The translations under genes were made by a program, and so were the position numbers. Below are positions 20,622 to 28,503 of a DNA stretch of 41,372 nt, one piece after another (the stretch's first letter is position 1; each line of letters opens with the position of its first letter). This DNA comes from a virus. Where the stretch lies: positions 1 to 41,372 of the IMG/VR virus record IMGVR_UViG_3300009285_001154; one strand, given 5' to 3'. The notes under the pieces are model-generated. The model was not told where the DNA came from. It saw only the letters and a list, made by a program, of their open reading frames with translations, and ran no database searches.

Positions 20622-21223
20622 TAGAGATCGACAAGCTGATCAGAAAAACTCCCTTCGAGATGACGGAGGCTCTACCCTATTTGGGTGGAGTTGAGCCATC
20701 CAGCTTGGCCGACATTACAGGGGGCTGGTCTGACTACTACAAATATCTAGCTAAGATGATGAAGGCTCTCAAGCCCAAGCAGGTAGTAGAACTTGGAAGT
20801 GCAGCGGGGACAGGGGACTTAATGATTCTCTCGACTCTACCCAAAGATTCCATGCTCTATGCTCTCACTATCCCAGAACCAGAGGGTGAGTGGAGATTCA
20901 TCAAGGAGGAGTACCCGAACCTAACCATGATTAGAGGAAACTCACTTGAGTTAAATAATTGGAACAACGTTGATCTTTATGCTACGGATATATTATTTCT
21001 GGATACAGACCATCAATATGGTCTATTTACCGCAGAAATGGATCTTTACTCTCCCCTACTGAAAGAAGGGGCGATTTTTCTTTTTGATGATATTCGGATT
21101 AATAATGGTATGAGTAGGGCATGGGAGGAAATGAAGTGGGATAAACTGGAGTTATTAGATCTGCACACTTATAAGAACACGGGCTTTGGTATGGCAATAT
21201 CAAACGGGAAAAAATGGAGATAA
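20612..21223 (+). CDS. class I SAM-dependent methyltransferase, Methyltransf_24 type
   Basis: 203 residues. Motif I VVELGSAAGTGD (58-69), acidic loop with ILFLDTDHQYG (127-137) and LKEGAIFLFDDI are typical of the Methyltransf_24/CmcI-like group, often found in sugar and O-antigen clusters. AGGAG stands 8 nt before the ATG. The last 20 residues ([18 protein letters not shown]) are partly duplicated at the end of the HNH gene that follows, see findings. Confidence 0.75.
   Translation: MELVEIDKLIRKTPFEMTEALPYLGGVEPSSLADITGGWSDYYKYLAKMMKALKPKQVVELGSAAGTGDLMILSTLPKDSMLYALTIPEPEGEWRFIKEEYPNLTMIRGNSLELNNWNNVDLYATDILFLDTDHQYGLFTAEMDLYSPLLKEGAIFLFDDIRINNGMSRAWEEMKWDKLELLDLHTYKNTGFGMAISNGKKWR
21168..21193 (+). 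repeat. duplicated gene end, copy 1 (inside methyltransferase)
   Basis: 26 bases that recur at 21734-21759 with 3 differences by eye. Encodes YKNTGFGM in both places, in the correct frame of two different genes. Confidence 0.75.
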
Positions 21224-21225
21224 GT

Positions 21226-21774
21226 ATGGGTAGATTTGAAAAAGGACACCCTGGATACAATAAAAAGGCCAACGGCGGATCTCTTAAGAAAGGTCTGGTC
21301 CCTTGGAATAAGGGAAAGACTAAAGAAGATCTCCCTCAACTATCCAACTCTGGAGTTAAAAAGGGAAATATCCCTTGGATAAAAGGAAAGAAACACTCTA
21401 AAGAAACGATTGATAAGTATGTTGAGCAACGAGCAGGATCAAAAAGCTATCACTGGAAGGACGGCAGAAGTAGCATCCCTGGCTATCTTAACTGGTTAAA
21501 AAACCAATATAAAGCGAGAAAGAAAAATGCCGAAGGATCCCATACCTTCAAAGATTGGCTATTTCTAAAAGAAAAATTTAATAATACTTGCCTGTGTTGC
21601 GGAAGAGTCGAGCCTGAAATCAAACTTACAGAGGATCACATATTGCCAATAACTAAGGGGGGTAGCGACTACATCGACAACATCCAACCCCTGTGTCAAT
21701 CTTGCAACAGCCACAAGAATGTAAAGACAACATCTTATAAAAACACTGGGTTTGGTATGTTCCAAAAAAACTAA
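21226..21774 (+). CDS. HNH homing endonuclease inserted after the methyltransferase
   Basis: 182 residues from ATG 21226 (GGAGATAAGT before it). N-terminal NUMOD3-like DNA-binding repeats: [12 protein letters not shown] and [18 protein letters not shown]. The HNH core is [25 protein letters not shown] and CQSCNSHKN. The C terminus, [14 protein letters not shown], is not part of any HNH family and copies the end of the preceding methyltransferase. This fits a mobile gene that supplied its own version of the target's 3' end while leaving the old end fused to itself. Confidence 0.85.
   Translation: MGRFEKGHPGYNKKANGGSLKKGLVPWNKGKTKEDLPQLSNSGVKKGNIPWIKGKKHSKETIDKYVEQRAGSKSYHWKDGRSSIPGYLNWLKNQYKARKKNAEGSHTFKDWLFLKEKFNNTCLCCGRVEPEIKLTEDHILPITKGGSDYIDNIQPLCQSCNSHKNVKTTSYKNTGFGMFQKN
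21734..21759 (+). repeat. duplicated gene end, copy 2 (inside HNH gene)
   Basis: Matches 21168-21193 with 3 differences. Marks the probable 3' junction of the HNH insertion; the distance between copies is 566 bases. Confidence 0.75.
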
Positions 21775-22265
21775 TGGAATTAACTGGAAACTCATACACA
21801 GCATCAGATTTGAACTTAGACGACTTCTCCTGTGGTAAATATGTTTCAATAGCTGGAGGGTGCAGGTTCCACGGCCCATCCAATCATCCCTGGGTGACAG
21901 ATAGAAAGTGTGTAACTAATTACCCCTTTGGAGATAAGAACCCAGACTGGGACTTTCCCAAATCAAGTGGTAAGGGAAAGGGGTCAATAGGAAATGATGT
22001 CTGGATAGGTGAAGATGTTATTGTTTTGTCTGGGGTGAACATAGGAGACGGGGCGATCATAGGGGCAGGAGCTGTTGTTTCTAAGAATGTCCCCCCCTAC
22101 GCAGTTGTTGTTGGGAATACCGCTAGAGTAGTTAAATACAGATTCGATAAACACCAGATAAAAACATTGCTTAAAGTAAAATGGTGGGAGTGGAGCGATG
22201 CTGAAGTAAGAAGTAAGTTACCACTATTGGCTAATATCAACAAATTTATGGAGGAATATGCTTAA
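21774..22265 (+). CDS. hexapeptide-repeat acetyltransferase, CatB/Vat-like
   Basis: 163 residues forming a left-handed beta-helix: [24 protein letters not shown] and the classic end [18 protein letters not shown]. This group transfers acetyl from acetyl-CoA to sugars or antibiotics; in this setting a sugar hydroxyl or amino-sugar is the probable acceptor. An FHGPSNHPW segment near 32-40 carries the putative active-site histidines. TAATG overlap with the HNH gene and no Shine-Dalgarno. Confidence 0.85.
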   Translation: MELTGNSYTASDLNLDDFSCGKYVSIAGGCRFHGPSNHPWVTDRKCVTNYPFGDKNPDWDFPKSSGKGKGSIGNDVWIGEDVIVLSGVNIGDGAIIGAGAVVSKNVPPYAVVVGNTARVVKYRFDKHQIKTLLKVKWWEWSDAEVRSKLPLLANINKFMEEYA

Positions 22266-22938
22266 ACCAAACATGACAAACGAGGAATACTTTGCCCTAT
22301 ACCCAGAACATACTGTGGATTTTATGGAACTTCAGGTCGAAGATTATAAAATGCCCAAGGACTTTGAGCATCGGGTAGAAGGAAGATCTTTACTGGCTAT
22401 CTACTCGGCGGTGAGAGACGTTAAACCCAAAACTTGTCTACAGCTTGGGTGTTGGCACGGAGGGACAACCAACGTAATTATGGCAGCTCTCAAGAAAAAT
22501 GGTGGTAAGTTTAGATTCGTAGCCTCAGAACTACTAAATGACATGAAGGAAAACACAAGACAACACGTTTTAAGGGAGACTGGACTTGAGCCAGAGATGG
22601 TGGGTGACTGCACCAAAGAAATACCTAGTGACTTGAAGAACATTGACTTCCTTTATCATGACACAGATCATGATCTTGAAACAACCAAATGGGTTGTTGA
22701 GAATGTCTTTCCTAAACTTAAGGGCGGAGCATTAGTTATCTTTCATGACTGGGCAGTAACTGACGTAAATGGCGAGTGGAAGGGCAAGGGAGAGGGTGGA
22801 GTAGGTGGATGGGGAGAGACGGAATACCTTTTAGATCTACACAGACAAGGGAAACTACCCCTTAAGAAAGTCTACTGGAATTATGGTAATCCAGGTCAAG
22901 AAGAGTTGGGAGTTTTTTTGTATGAACATAGCGTTTGA
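22258..22938 (+). CDS. class I methyltransferase-like protein (Methyltransf_24/CmcI type)
   Basis: 226 residues. [11 protein letters not shown] (60-70) is motif [12 protein letters not shown] (132-142) the acidic loop, and [10 protein letters not shown] the next strand, as in the protein at 20612. The two are paralogues in outline. A sugar O-methyltransferase or hydroxylase-like role in the cassette is likely. Starts behind GGAGGAAT and overlaps both neighbours. Confidence 0.75.
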   Translation: MLKPNMTNEEYFALYPEHTVDFMELQVEDYKMPKDFEHRVEGRSLLAIYSAVRDVKPKTCLQLGCWHGGTTNVIMAALKKNGGKFRFVASELLNDMKENTRQHVLRETGLEPEMVGDCTKEIPSDLKNIDFLYHDTDHDLETTKWVVENVFPKLKGGALVIFHDWAVTDVNGEWKGKGEGGVGGWGETEYLLDLHRQGKLPLKKVYWNYGNPGQEELGVFLYEHSV

Positions 22939-23740
22939 ATGGGAATGGGGAAGAGCCAAAGAAATTGAACCCAATTGGAGGGATGGTCTTCGGGCATGCC
23001 TAGAAAACATTGAGAAAGAACATAAAGTAGACTGGTTACTTTACGAACCCCCCAAGAAAGAATATAACTGGATTATTACCTGGTGCGACTCAAACTCACA
23101 GTTTTCCTACTTCTTTACTCCCCAATTCAAGTCTAAGAGGGGGATTTTCTTAACCACCAATCCCACTAATTACCACAACCTAAGGGGGTTTGATGTAGTA
23201 TTTTGTGAGTCAAGTGTGGTCTTAAACGAGTGTAGGCAGTGGGGAATCCACGCAGTTAAGGCGTTTGGGACTGATGACAACTTCTTTGTGCCTGGAGAAC
23301 TAGAGAAAGACCTGGAATACTTCTACCCCGCTACCTTCTCTCCCTGGAAAAAACAATCAGAGATAGCTTACTTGGGTCCAAAACTAACCTGTATAGGGAC
23401 TATTCAACCCGACGGACAAACAGAATATGACGCTTGCGTTAATAATGCGGTAAATACTGAGGTTGGCTATTTTCCTCCAGAGAAAATCAGGGATTACTAC
23501 CAGCGTTCTAAGGGAGTGATTATTCCAGCGGCACATGGGAGCGAGAGAACGGTCCTTGAGTCAATGTCTTGTAACATATTGCCAGAAGTCACAAACCCCA
23601 ATAACTTAAAATCAAAAACCTACCTTGAAGAGTTTGCCAGGTCGGGAGCCAATTCACCAAGAGAATTTATAGTGGGGAATTATAGTGGAAAAAAGTACGC
23701 CCAAGACGTTCTGAAAGGACTATATGACTGCGAAGATTAG
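22922..23740 (+). CDS. glycosyltransferase, GT-B type
   Basis: 272 residues from ATG 22922 (GGGAG upstream); the longer frame to 22883 lies in the previous gene. The N-terminal half ([57 protein letters not shown]) looks like an acceptor domain and the C-terminal part has PPEKIRDYYQRSKGVIIPAAHG and SERTVLESMSCNILPEVTN, the E-x7-E donor-site motif of GT-B enzymes. Sugar specificity unknown. Confidence 0.72.
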   Translation: MNIAFEWEWGRAKEIEPNWRDGLRACLENIEKEHKVDWLLYEPPKKEYNWIITWCDSNSQFSYFFTPQFKSKRGIFLTTNPTNYHNLRGFDVVFCESSVVLNECRQWGIHAVKAFGTDDNFFVPGELEKDLEYFYPATFSPWKKQSEIAYLGPKLTCIGTIQPDGQTEYDACVNNAVNTEVGYFPPEKIRDYYQRSKGVIIPAAHGSERTVLESMSCNILPEVTNPNNLKSKTYLEEFARSGANSPREFIVGNYSGKKYAQDVLKGLYDCED

Positions 23741-24452
23741 TGTGATTATCCCCTGCTTTAATACCAGCGAAGAAATCCACCGGATGACCCAGATGAGTGT
23801 GGAAACAATCAAAACGGCCAGACAAGACGTTGAGATGATCATTGTGGATAACGGGTCTACATTCGCTCCGGGATACCTAAGGGAAGTCGCAGACATCTAC
23901 ATTCAAAATAGGTCTAACTTAGGATACCCAGGGGCAGTTAATCAGGGCTTAGCACTGGCTAACGGAGATGTCTTGTGTATCTCAAACAACGATATTCGCG
24001 TCCCCGAGAACATTTTTGAAGTAGGCGAGGAGATCTTAAAAGATCCCAAGGTGGGATCAGTCCACTACAAGATGATCCCCTATGATGAGCCGTTTAACTT
24101 TGGAGACAAAATTTGGTTAACAGGTAAAGAGCGATGGTGTACCTCCTCATTCTTTCTAATCAAGAAAGAAGCGTTGCCAGAAGGAAACTATGACCTTAAC
24201 TTCGGCATGGGTGGGTACGACGACTGGGATATGTGGCATCGGGTGCGCCACCTAAACGGGTGGAAAACTGCCTACACCAACAAATCAGCTTATCAGCATT
24301 GGGGGAGCTGGACACTTTCTAAGATGCCCCAGTTTAAAATGGACGAGAACCGAGAGTATTTTAAAAGTAAACACGGCGAATATGCCGAAGACATCTGGAA
24401 TAGATTATATCCCGACCAGATGCGGGAAGAATACTATGGAGGGTTCGCATGA
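23724..24452 (+). CDS. GT2 family glycosyltransferase
   Basis: 242 residues with a clear GT-A fold: ISVIIPCFNTSEE (5-17), MIIVDNGS (38-45), NLGYPGAVNQGLALANGD and SNND (87-90) in the DxD position, then FGMGGYDDWDMWHR (the ED/DWD acceptor motif). No membrane segment, so it works in the cytoplasm on a nucleotide sugar and a soluble or membrane-surface acceptor. AAAGGA upstream; overlaps both neighbours. Confidence 0.88.
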   Translation: MTAKISVIIPCFNTSEEIHRMTQMSVETIKTARQDVEMIIVDNGSTFAPGYLREVADIYIQNRSNLGYPGAVNQGLALANGDVLCISNNDIRVPENIFEVGEEILKDPKVGSVHYKMIPYDEPFNFGDKIWLTGKERWCTSSFFLIKKEALPEGNYDLNFGMGGYDDWDMWHRVRHLNGWKTAYTNKSAYQHWGSWTLSKMPQFKMDENREYFKSKHGEYAEDIWNRLYPDQMREEYYGGFA

Positions 24453-25633
24453 ACTACACCACCGTTACTAAATGCCGTTCGTGCGGCTCTGATAAATTAA
24501 CCGAGGTTTTTTCACTCGGAGAGCAAAAGATTGTCGAGTTCACCAACACCTCTGTACTAATTCCTTTAGAACTAATCCAATGTGAGACCTGTATGCTAGT
24601 CCAGCTACGCCACACCACCAAACCAGAGTTATTGTGGAATGATGGGTACGGATACCGATCTGGGGTAAATGATGCGATGGTCAGGCATCTTCACGGGATT
24701 GCTCATGAGGCGGAGAAGTTTGTCGAGGACGGGGACACTGTTTTAGATATAGGGTGTAACGATGGGACTTTGCTCGATGGGTACACCAAAAAGGTTAAAC
24801 TCGTGGGCATTGACCCCTCTGAGAACGTCGCCTCTTATATCAACGAGACCCTAAAGGGTAAGGACTATTCTGTAGTTTTTGACTTCTTTAATGCAAAAAA
24901 ACTACAAGATAAGTTTAAGGTTATCACCGCGATCTCAATGTTCTATGATTTGGATGATCCCAACAAATTTATGAAGGATATATCCGACGTTTTACTGCCC
25001 GGAGGGGTATTCATCATCCAACAAAACTATTTAGGTTCGATGATTAAGAACTGCGCCTTTGATAACATCTGTCACGAACATCTTGAGTATTACTCGCTTA
25101 CCTCACTCTCCAATTTATTACTGCGTCACGGGATGATGGTTTTTCGGGTAGAGGAGAACGATCTTAATGGTGGATCAATCAGAACCTATATCTGTCGGAT
25201 AGGAGAAAGACCACCAGAAAAAAGTGTTGAGGAAATGATAAAGAAAGAATCAATGCTGAGTGTTGGGGAGTTCTCCAAGAACGTTAAGAGAACCATTGAG
25301 TCGATTCGGGACGTAGTTCTAGAACTTTACAAGGAAGGCCATACTATCTATGCCTACGGAGCTAGTACTAGGGGCGGCACACTCTTACAGGCTTGTGGGC
25401 TAGATAGTCGTGTTATCCTAAAAGCCGTCGAGCGTAACCCCGACAAATGGGGCAAAGTGATGGAGTCAACGGGAATTCCGATTATCTCAGAGACTCAAGC
25501 CCGCAAGGAAAACCCTGACTATATGATTATTCTCCCCTGGTTCTTCGCTGATACGTTTATGGAGCGAGAGAAGGAATACACCTTTCACGGGGGAAAGTGG
25601 ATCGTCCCCTTGCCGAAACCGAGGATAGTATGA
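24449..25633 (+). CDS. sugar C-methyltransferase, NovU/TylC3-like
   Basis: 394 residues with the three-part layout of nucleotide-sugar C-methyltransferases: zinc-binding domain (CRSC 9-12, CETC 45-48), SAM domain with VLDIGCNDG (98-106) and VGIDPS, the catalytic-region motif ICHEHLEYYS (207-216), and a C-terminal Rossmann-like domain with YAYGASTRGGTLLQ and ILPWFF. These enzymes add a branching methyl to a deoxy-sugar nucleotide. Unusual in a phage, and a strong hint that a modified or branched deoxy-sugar is handled here. Start by ATGA overlap behind GGAGGG. Confidence 0.88.
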   Translation: MNYTTVTKCRSCGSDKLTEVFSLGEQKIVEFTNTSVLIPLELIQCETCMLVQLRHTTKPELLWNDGYGYRSGVNDAMVRHLHGIAHEAEKFVEDGDTVLDIGCNDGTLLDGYTKKVKLVGIDPSENVASYINETLKGKDYSVVFDFFNAKKLQDKFKVITAISMFYDLDDPNKFMKDISDVLLPGGVFIIQQNYLGSMIKNCAFDNICHEHLEYYSLTSLSNLLLRHGMMVFRVEENDLNGGSIRTYICRIGERPPEKSVEEMIKKESMLSVGEFSKNVKRTIESIRDVVLELYKEGHTIYAYGASTRGGTLLQACGLDSRVILKAVERNPDKWGKVMESTGIPIISETQARKENPDYMIILPWFFADTFMEREKEYTFHGGKWIVPLPKPRIV

Positions 25634-26346
25634 TTTCCGTTCTCAGTCCGAGTGTGCGCGAGGGTGGGTTAGATATGGTAGCTAAGTGTCTATCCCGTCA
25701 GACTTATGATGGAGAGGTGGAGTGGCTAGTATCTACCCCATACAAGCCTCCAGAACCCGCTATACAGGTCGGAACCACCCCCAAGGGTGATTACCACTAC
25801 GCCCTCAATCGTGACTGGAATAAGCTCTATAGAAAGGCCCAGGGAGAGTTGATCGTTAACATAGTTGATCTACTCTGGTTCCCCCCCGATATGCTTGAAA
25901 AGTTCTGGTATCACTACCAATCTAACCCTAAAGCCCTAGTAACTACCATTGGACATCAGTACGATCAAATGGTAGACGGAAAGCCAGAGAACAAAATGTG
26001 GTCAGATCCTAGAGCTAGACTGGATCAGGGTTCCTACTGGGAGATATTCCCTCAAGATATGGAAATGTGTGTTGCAAGTATACCTAGACAAGCAATTATT
26101 GATTGCAAGGGATTAAAAGAAAAATATGATTATGGGGCGGCACTAAGCGAAAAAGAGATGTGTTTTAGATTAGACACAATGGGATATAAATTTTACCTAG
26201 ATTCTACTATCGAATATAGAGCATTACACCATGAAAGAATTGGTGGAACAGAGTCTTGGGATAAACATTATAAAATTGCTTGCGATATGTTTGCAGAAGA
26301 TATGGCTAAGATTAGGGGTGGTCAAGAGTTAATTGGTGACTTATGA
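25630..26346 (+). CDS. GT2-like glycosyltransferase, last gene of the cassette
   Basis: 238 residues from ATG 25630 (ATGA overlap with the C-methyltransferase, GAGG upstream). MISVLSPSVREGG is the first strand and helix of a GT-A fold; KAQGELIVNIVDLLWFPPDM is the region of the DxD motif, with only one aspartate; YDYGAALSEKEMCFRLDTMGYKF corresponds to the acceptor motif. From about 26040 to the stop the DNA is clearly more AT-rich than the first 400 bases, next to the inserted HNH gene, which points to a recombination junction inside the gene. Confidence 0.72.
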   Translation: MISVLSPSVREGGLDMVAKCLSRQTYDGEVEWLVSTPYKPPEPAIQVGTTPKGDYHYALNRDWNKLYRKAQGELIVNIVDLLWFPPDMLEKFWYHYQSNPKALVTTIGHQYDQMVDGKPENKMWSDPRARLDQGSYWEIFPQDMEMCVASIPRQAIIDCKGLKEKYDYGAALSEKEMCFRLDTMGYKFYLDSTIEYRALHHERIGGTESWDKHYKIACDMFAEDMAKIRGGQELIGDL

Positions 26347-26798
26347 GTATCCCTGAGAAAGTTATGCTCCAACAAGTGCTCCACTTGGTTCTTTAACAAC
26401 TTTAGGTTTTCTATCCGATTATCATGTTTATCCCCATTTATGTGGTGTACTACCTCTCTTTTAGTTAGCTTCCTACCAATATGATTCTCCATAACTAAAC
26501 GATGTTCTTTAACATAAATCTTGTTCCCTATTAATACTTTAATATAACCATTCTTATCAATTGTTTTTCCTCCCCTCCACTGCCAATTCCCCTCCCCACT
26601 ATTATTTTTACTAGCCGCTTCGGACATTCTCTTTCTAATAACGGGATCAGAGTTAAGTCTTTTTAGATTATTACTCCTAGACAACCTTCCTCCTGGAGAA
26701 AGAGAGGAACATTTATATCCGCAAAATCTTTGTTTTCGAGGACTTAGAAAACTTTTATTACAAAGTTCGCATATATGGGGAAATGGTTTGTAAGGCAT
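26322..26798 (-). CDS. antisense HNH homing endonuclease
   Basis: 158 residues on the minus strand, overlapping the end of the glycosyltransferase by 25 bases tail to tail. N-terminal zinc cluster (CELC 10-13, CGYKC 26-30), a basic linker, a WQWRGGKTIDKNGYIKV segment, and an HNH_3-type core EHRLVMENHIGRKLTKREVVHHINGDKHDNRIENL. This is the organisation of free-standing phage homing endonucleases. It has its own leaderless promoter against the direction of the late operon and is AT-rich, both signs of a selfish insertion. Confidence 0.88.
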   Translation of the reverse strand: MPYKPFPHICELCNKSFLSPRKQRFCGYKCSSLSPGGRLSRSNNLKRLNSDPVIRKRMSEAASKNNSGEGNWQWRGGKTIDKNGYIKVLIGNKIYVKEHRLVMENHIGRKLTKREVVHHINGDKHDNRIENLKLLKNQVEHLLEHNFLRDTHKSPINS

Positions 26799-26804
26799 AA
26801 TAAC

Positions 26805-26813
26805 ATTATATCA
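26805..26813 (-). promoter_or_regulatory. extended -10 promoter of the antisense HNH gene, leaderless
   Basis: On the minus strand TGA-TATAAT (26813-26805) is followed by six bases and the ATG at 26798. Spacing is identical to the promoters at 10576 and 17287. No -35 match at 17 bp. Confidence 0.7.
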
Positions 26814-26828
26814 TAGAACGATCCCTAG

Positions 26829-26857
26829 TTGAATTATGTTTAATAAAAGTGTAAGAT
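26829..26857 (+). promoter_or_regulatory. promoter upstream of tail operon
   Basis: -35 TTGAAT (26829-26834), 17-bp spacer ending in TG, -10 TAAGAT (26852-26857). The sequence TAAGATTATCCAAA that starts at the -10 is repeated exactly at 29252. Predicted start near 26864; the ATG of the gene is at 26922. Confidence 0.6.
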
Positions 26858-26887
26858 TATCCAAAGAGTCATCATCCAAGAAGGAGT

Positions 26888-26921
26888 AGCTCGGCATAAA
26901 TAATGTATGTCGGGCTTTTTT
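26888..26921 (+). terminator. terminator-like hairpin immediately before the ATG at 26922
   Basis: An 11-bp stem (26888-26898 with 26906-26916, two G-T pairs) followed by six T and directly by the ATG. AAGGAG (26881-26886) lies one base 5' of the stem. If the stem is folded, the AAGGAG-to-ATG distance becomes about 6 nt, the normal Shine-Dalgarno spacing; unfolded it is 35 nt. Confidence 0.7.
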
Positions 26922-27470
26922 ATGCAATTAGTATTTGACCCAAGGTATCGCCGAATTGTAGATTTTCTTTCCTTGGACTCTGTCGAGCTAGAAGAGCCAC
27001 ATGTCCCAGAGAAGATTATGTTTCTCTATGATTGGGCGGAGAAGAAAACTGGCGGAGACTTAACTGCGGTACTTAATAAACTGTCCTCTCTTAAAAAGGA
27101 AGTAGGATCTACTCTCCGGGGTAAACCACTACTCATTGATTTGTACAAGTGGACCAAGCTCGATGCCAACAAAACCATTGACAGAGAATTAAAACAACTT
27201 GAGAAGGAAACAGAGGAAGAGCGCAAGGAGCGTGAGGATAGAATGGTCAAGAAAACTCAAGAAAAGATTAAAACCTGGAACCAGACCAAAGACCAGATTT
27301 ACAAAGAGTCAGACGAGAAAGATCTGGAGAATATCTACAAAACGAACACCGTAGCTCGCATGATCAGGAGCGAAGACAAACAACAAAGCAAGACTAATAT
27401 CAATTATAGAATAGCCAAGGATGAGAGTCCTAAAGCTGTAGGAGTAAAACCATATGACAATCCCACTTAA
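26922..27470 (+). CDS. virion-region protein, paralogue of the gene at 38439
   Basis: 182 residues from ATG 26922. Residues 24-70 (FLYDWAEKKTGGDLTAVLNKLSS...GKPLLIDLYKWTKLD) align by eye with the protein at 38439-38810 (MRWAREKTGEFSGTKLLSFIKD...GKSLLTKLRLYSALD). The middle is a long charged coiled coil (about 75-120). A structural or assembly role is likely from position at the head of the tail operon. No Shine-Dalgarno lies between the hairpin and the start. It overlaps the next gene by 17 bases. Confidence 0.7.
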   Translation: MQLVFDPRYRRIVDFLSLDSVELEEPHVPEKIMFLYDWAEKKTGGDLTAVLNKLSSLKKEVGSTLRGKPLLIDLYKWTKLDANKTIDRELKQLEKETEEERKEREDRMVKKTQEKIKTWNQTKDQIYKESDEKDLENIYKTNTVARMIRSEDKQQSKTNINYRIAKDESPKAVGVKPYDNPT

Positions 27471-28500
27471 TGGATTTGATAGAGAAGAACACGACGGAGA
27501 TCTGCATGCCAAGAATGTTAAGTTGGTCGGTAGTACCGCAACAATATATGCTGTAGTTAATACAAGTGCAGCAGGAGTAGGCCAGTCTATTGTGACCGTG
27601 GCTAATCCAGTATCTATTGCGGGGAACGTTACGATTAGCGACTCTAAGGGGTTTATTGGTTTAGTAACTATTGGAGGTGGAACCATTGGGACCACCTTTG
27701 CGGGGAACGTAACCCTAGATCCGGGGAGTAAAACTGGCGTTGTCGGGAACGTGACTCTAAGTGATAGTAAAACATTCATCGGACTTGTTACGGTGGGTAA
27801 TACGGTAGCCACCACATTCTCTGGAAATGTGACTCTGAGCGACAGCAAAACCTTTATTGGCCTTACCTCGGTTTCAGGATTCACCAATCCCTTGCCCGTA
27901 ACTCAATCGGGTACCTGGGATGAGGTCGGAATTAACGACTCGGGCAACTCTATAACTATTGACGGAAACGTGGGTATATTGGGGAATGTTACTTTATCAG
28001 ACAGTAAAACCTTCATAGGGCTAGTCTCAGTTGGAGGAGGAATACTCAACACCGTGACTGCCGTGACTGATATTACTAACCCCGTAGCTATTAAGGGTAA
28101 CTTAACCCTCTCTGACTCCAAAACATTTATCGGATTAGTCACCGCATGGAGTAGGAACGCCGGGACCACCAAGACTATAGATTGGAAACCAATTACCCTA
28201 TCTAGTGCCTCTATTTTAACTGTGTTTACCCCTACTAACGCAAATAAGTTTTACATCACAAATCTACTCGTAAGCTCAGACGCTACAGTCCGCGTCTCAA
28301 TTAAGTCTGGTGTAACCTATTTAACTGGGAATGCGACCATTGGAGTAGTGTTAAATCCTGGTGGTGGGTGGGCAGAAAGAGGCAGTGCTGACGCTCCATC
28401 ATTCATCGGTTGTGCGTCTGGACCACTTATTGTGGAGAAGTTTGATATGACAGGAACTAAAGCAAATGTAGGCGGTAAGGTGGTCTATTTTGAGGAGTAA
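27454..28500 (+). CDS. repeat protein with GNVTLSDSKTFIGLV motif, tail-associated
   Basis: 348 residues. Five copies of a 15-residue motif GNVTLSDSKTFIGLV with small variations occur in DNA at 27622, 27745, 27823, 27982 and 28096, spaced irregularly by beta-prone G/T/V-rich linkers. The C-terminal 110 residues form a separate domain (KFYITNLLVSSDATVRVSIKSG). Such repeats build elongated beta structures in phage fibres or decoration proteins. A gene at 38807 carries a related GNVTINEVKT segment. Start by overlap; a binding or decoration role is likely but not proven. Confidence 0.7.
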   Translation: MTIPLNGFDREEHDGDLHAKNVKLVGSTATIYAVVNTSAAGVGQSIVTVANPVSIAGNVTISDSKGFIGLVTIGGGTIGTTFAGNVTLDPGSKTGVVGNVTLSDSKTFIGLVTVGNTVATTFSGNVTLSDSKTFIGLTSVSGFTNPLPVTQSGTWDEVGINDSGNSITIDGNVGILGNVTLSDSKTFIGLVSVGGGILNTVTAVTDITNPVAIKGNLTLSDSKTFIGLVTAWSRNAGTTKTIDWKPITLSSASILTVFTPTNANKFYITNLLVSSDATVRVSIKSGVTYLTGNATIGVVLNPGGGWAERGSADAPSFIGCASGPLIVEKFDMTGTKANVGGKVVYFEE

Positions 28501-28503
28501 AAT

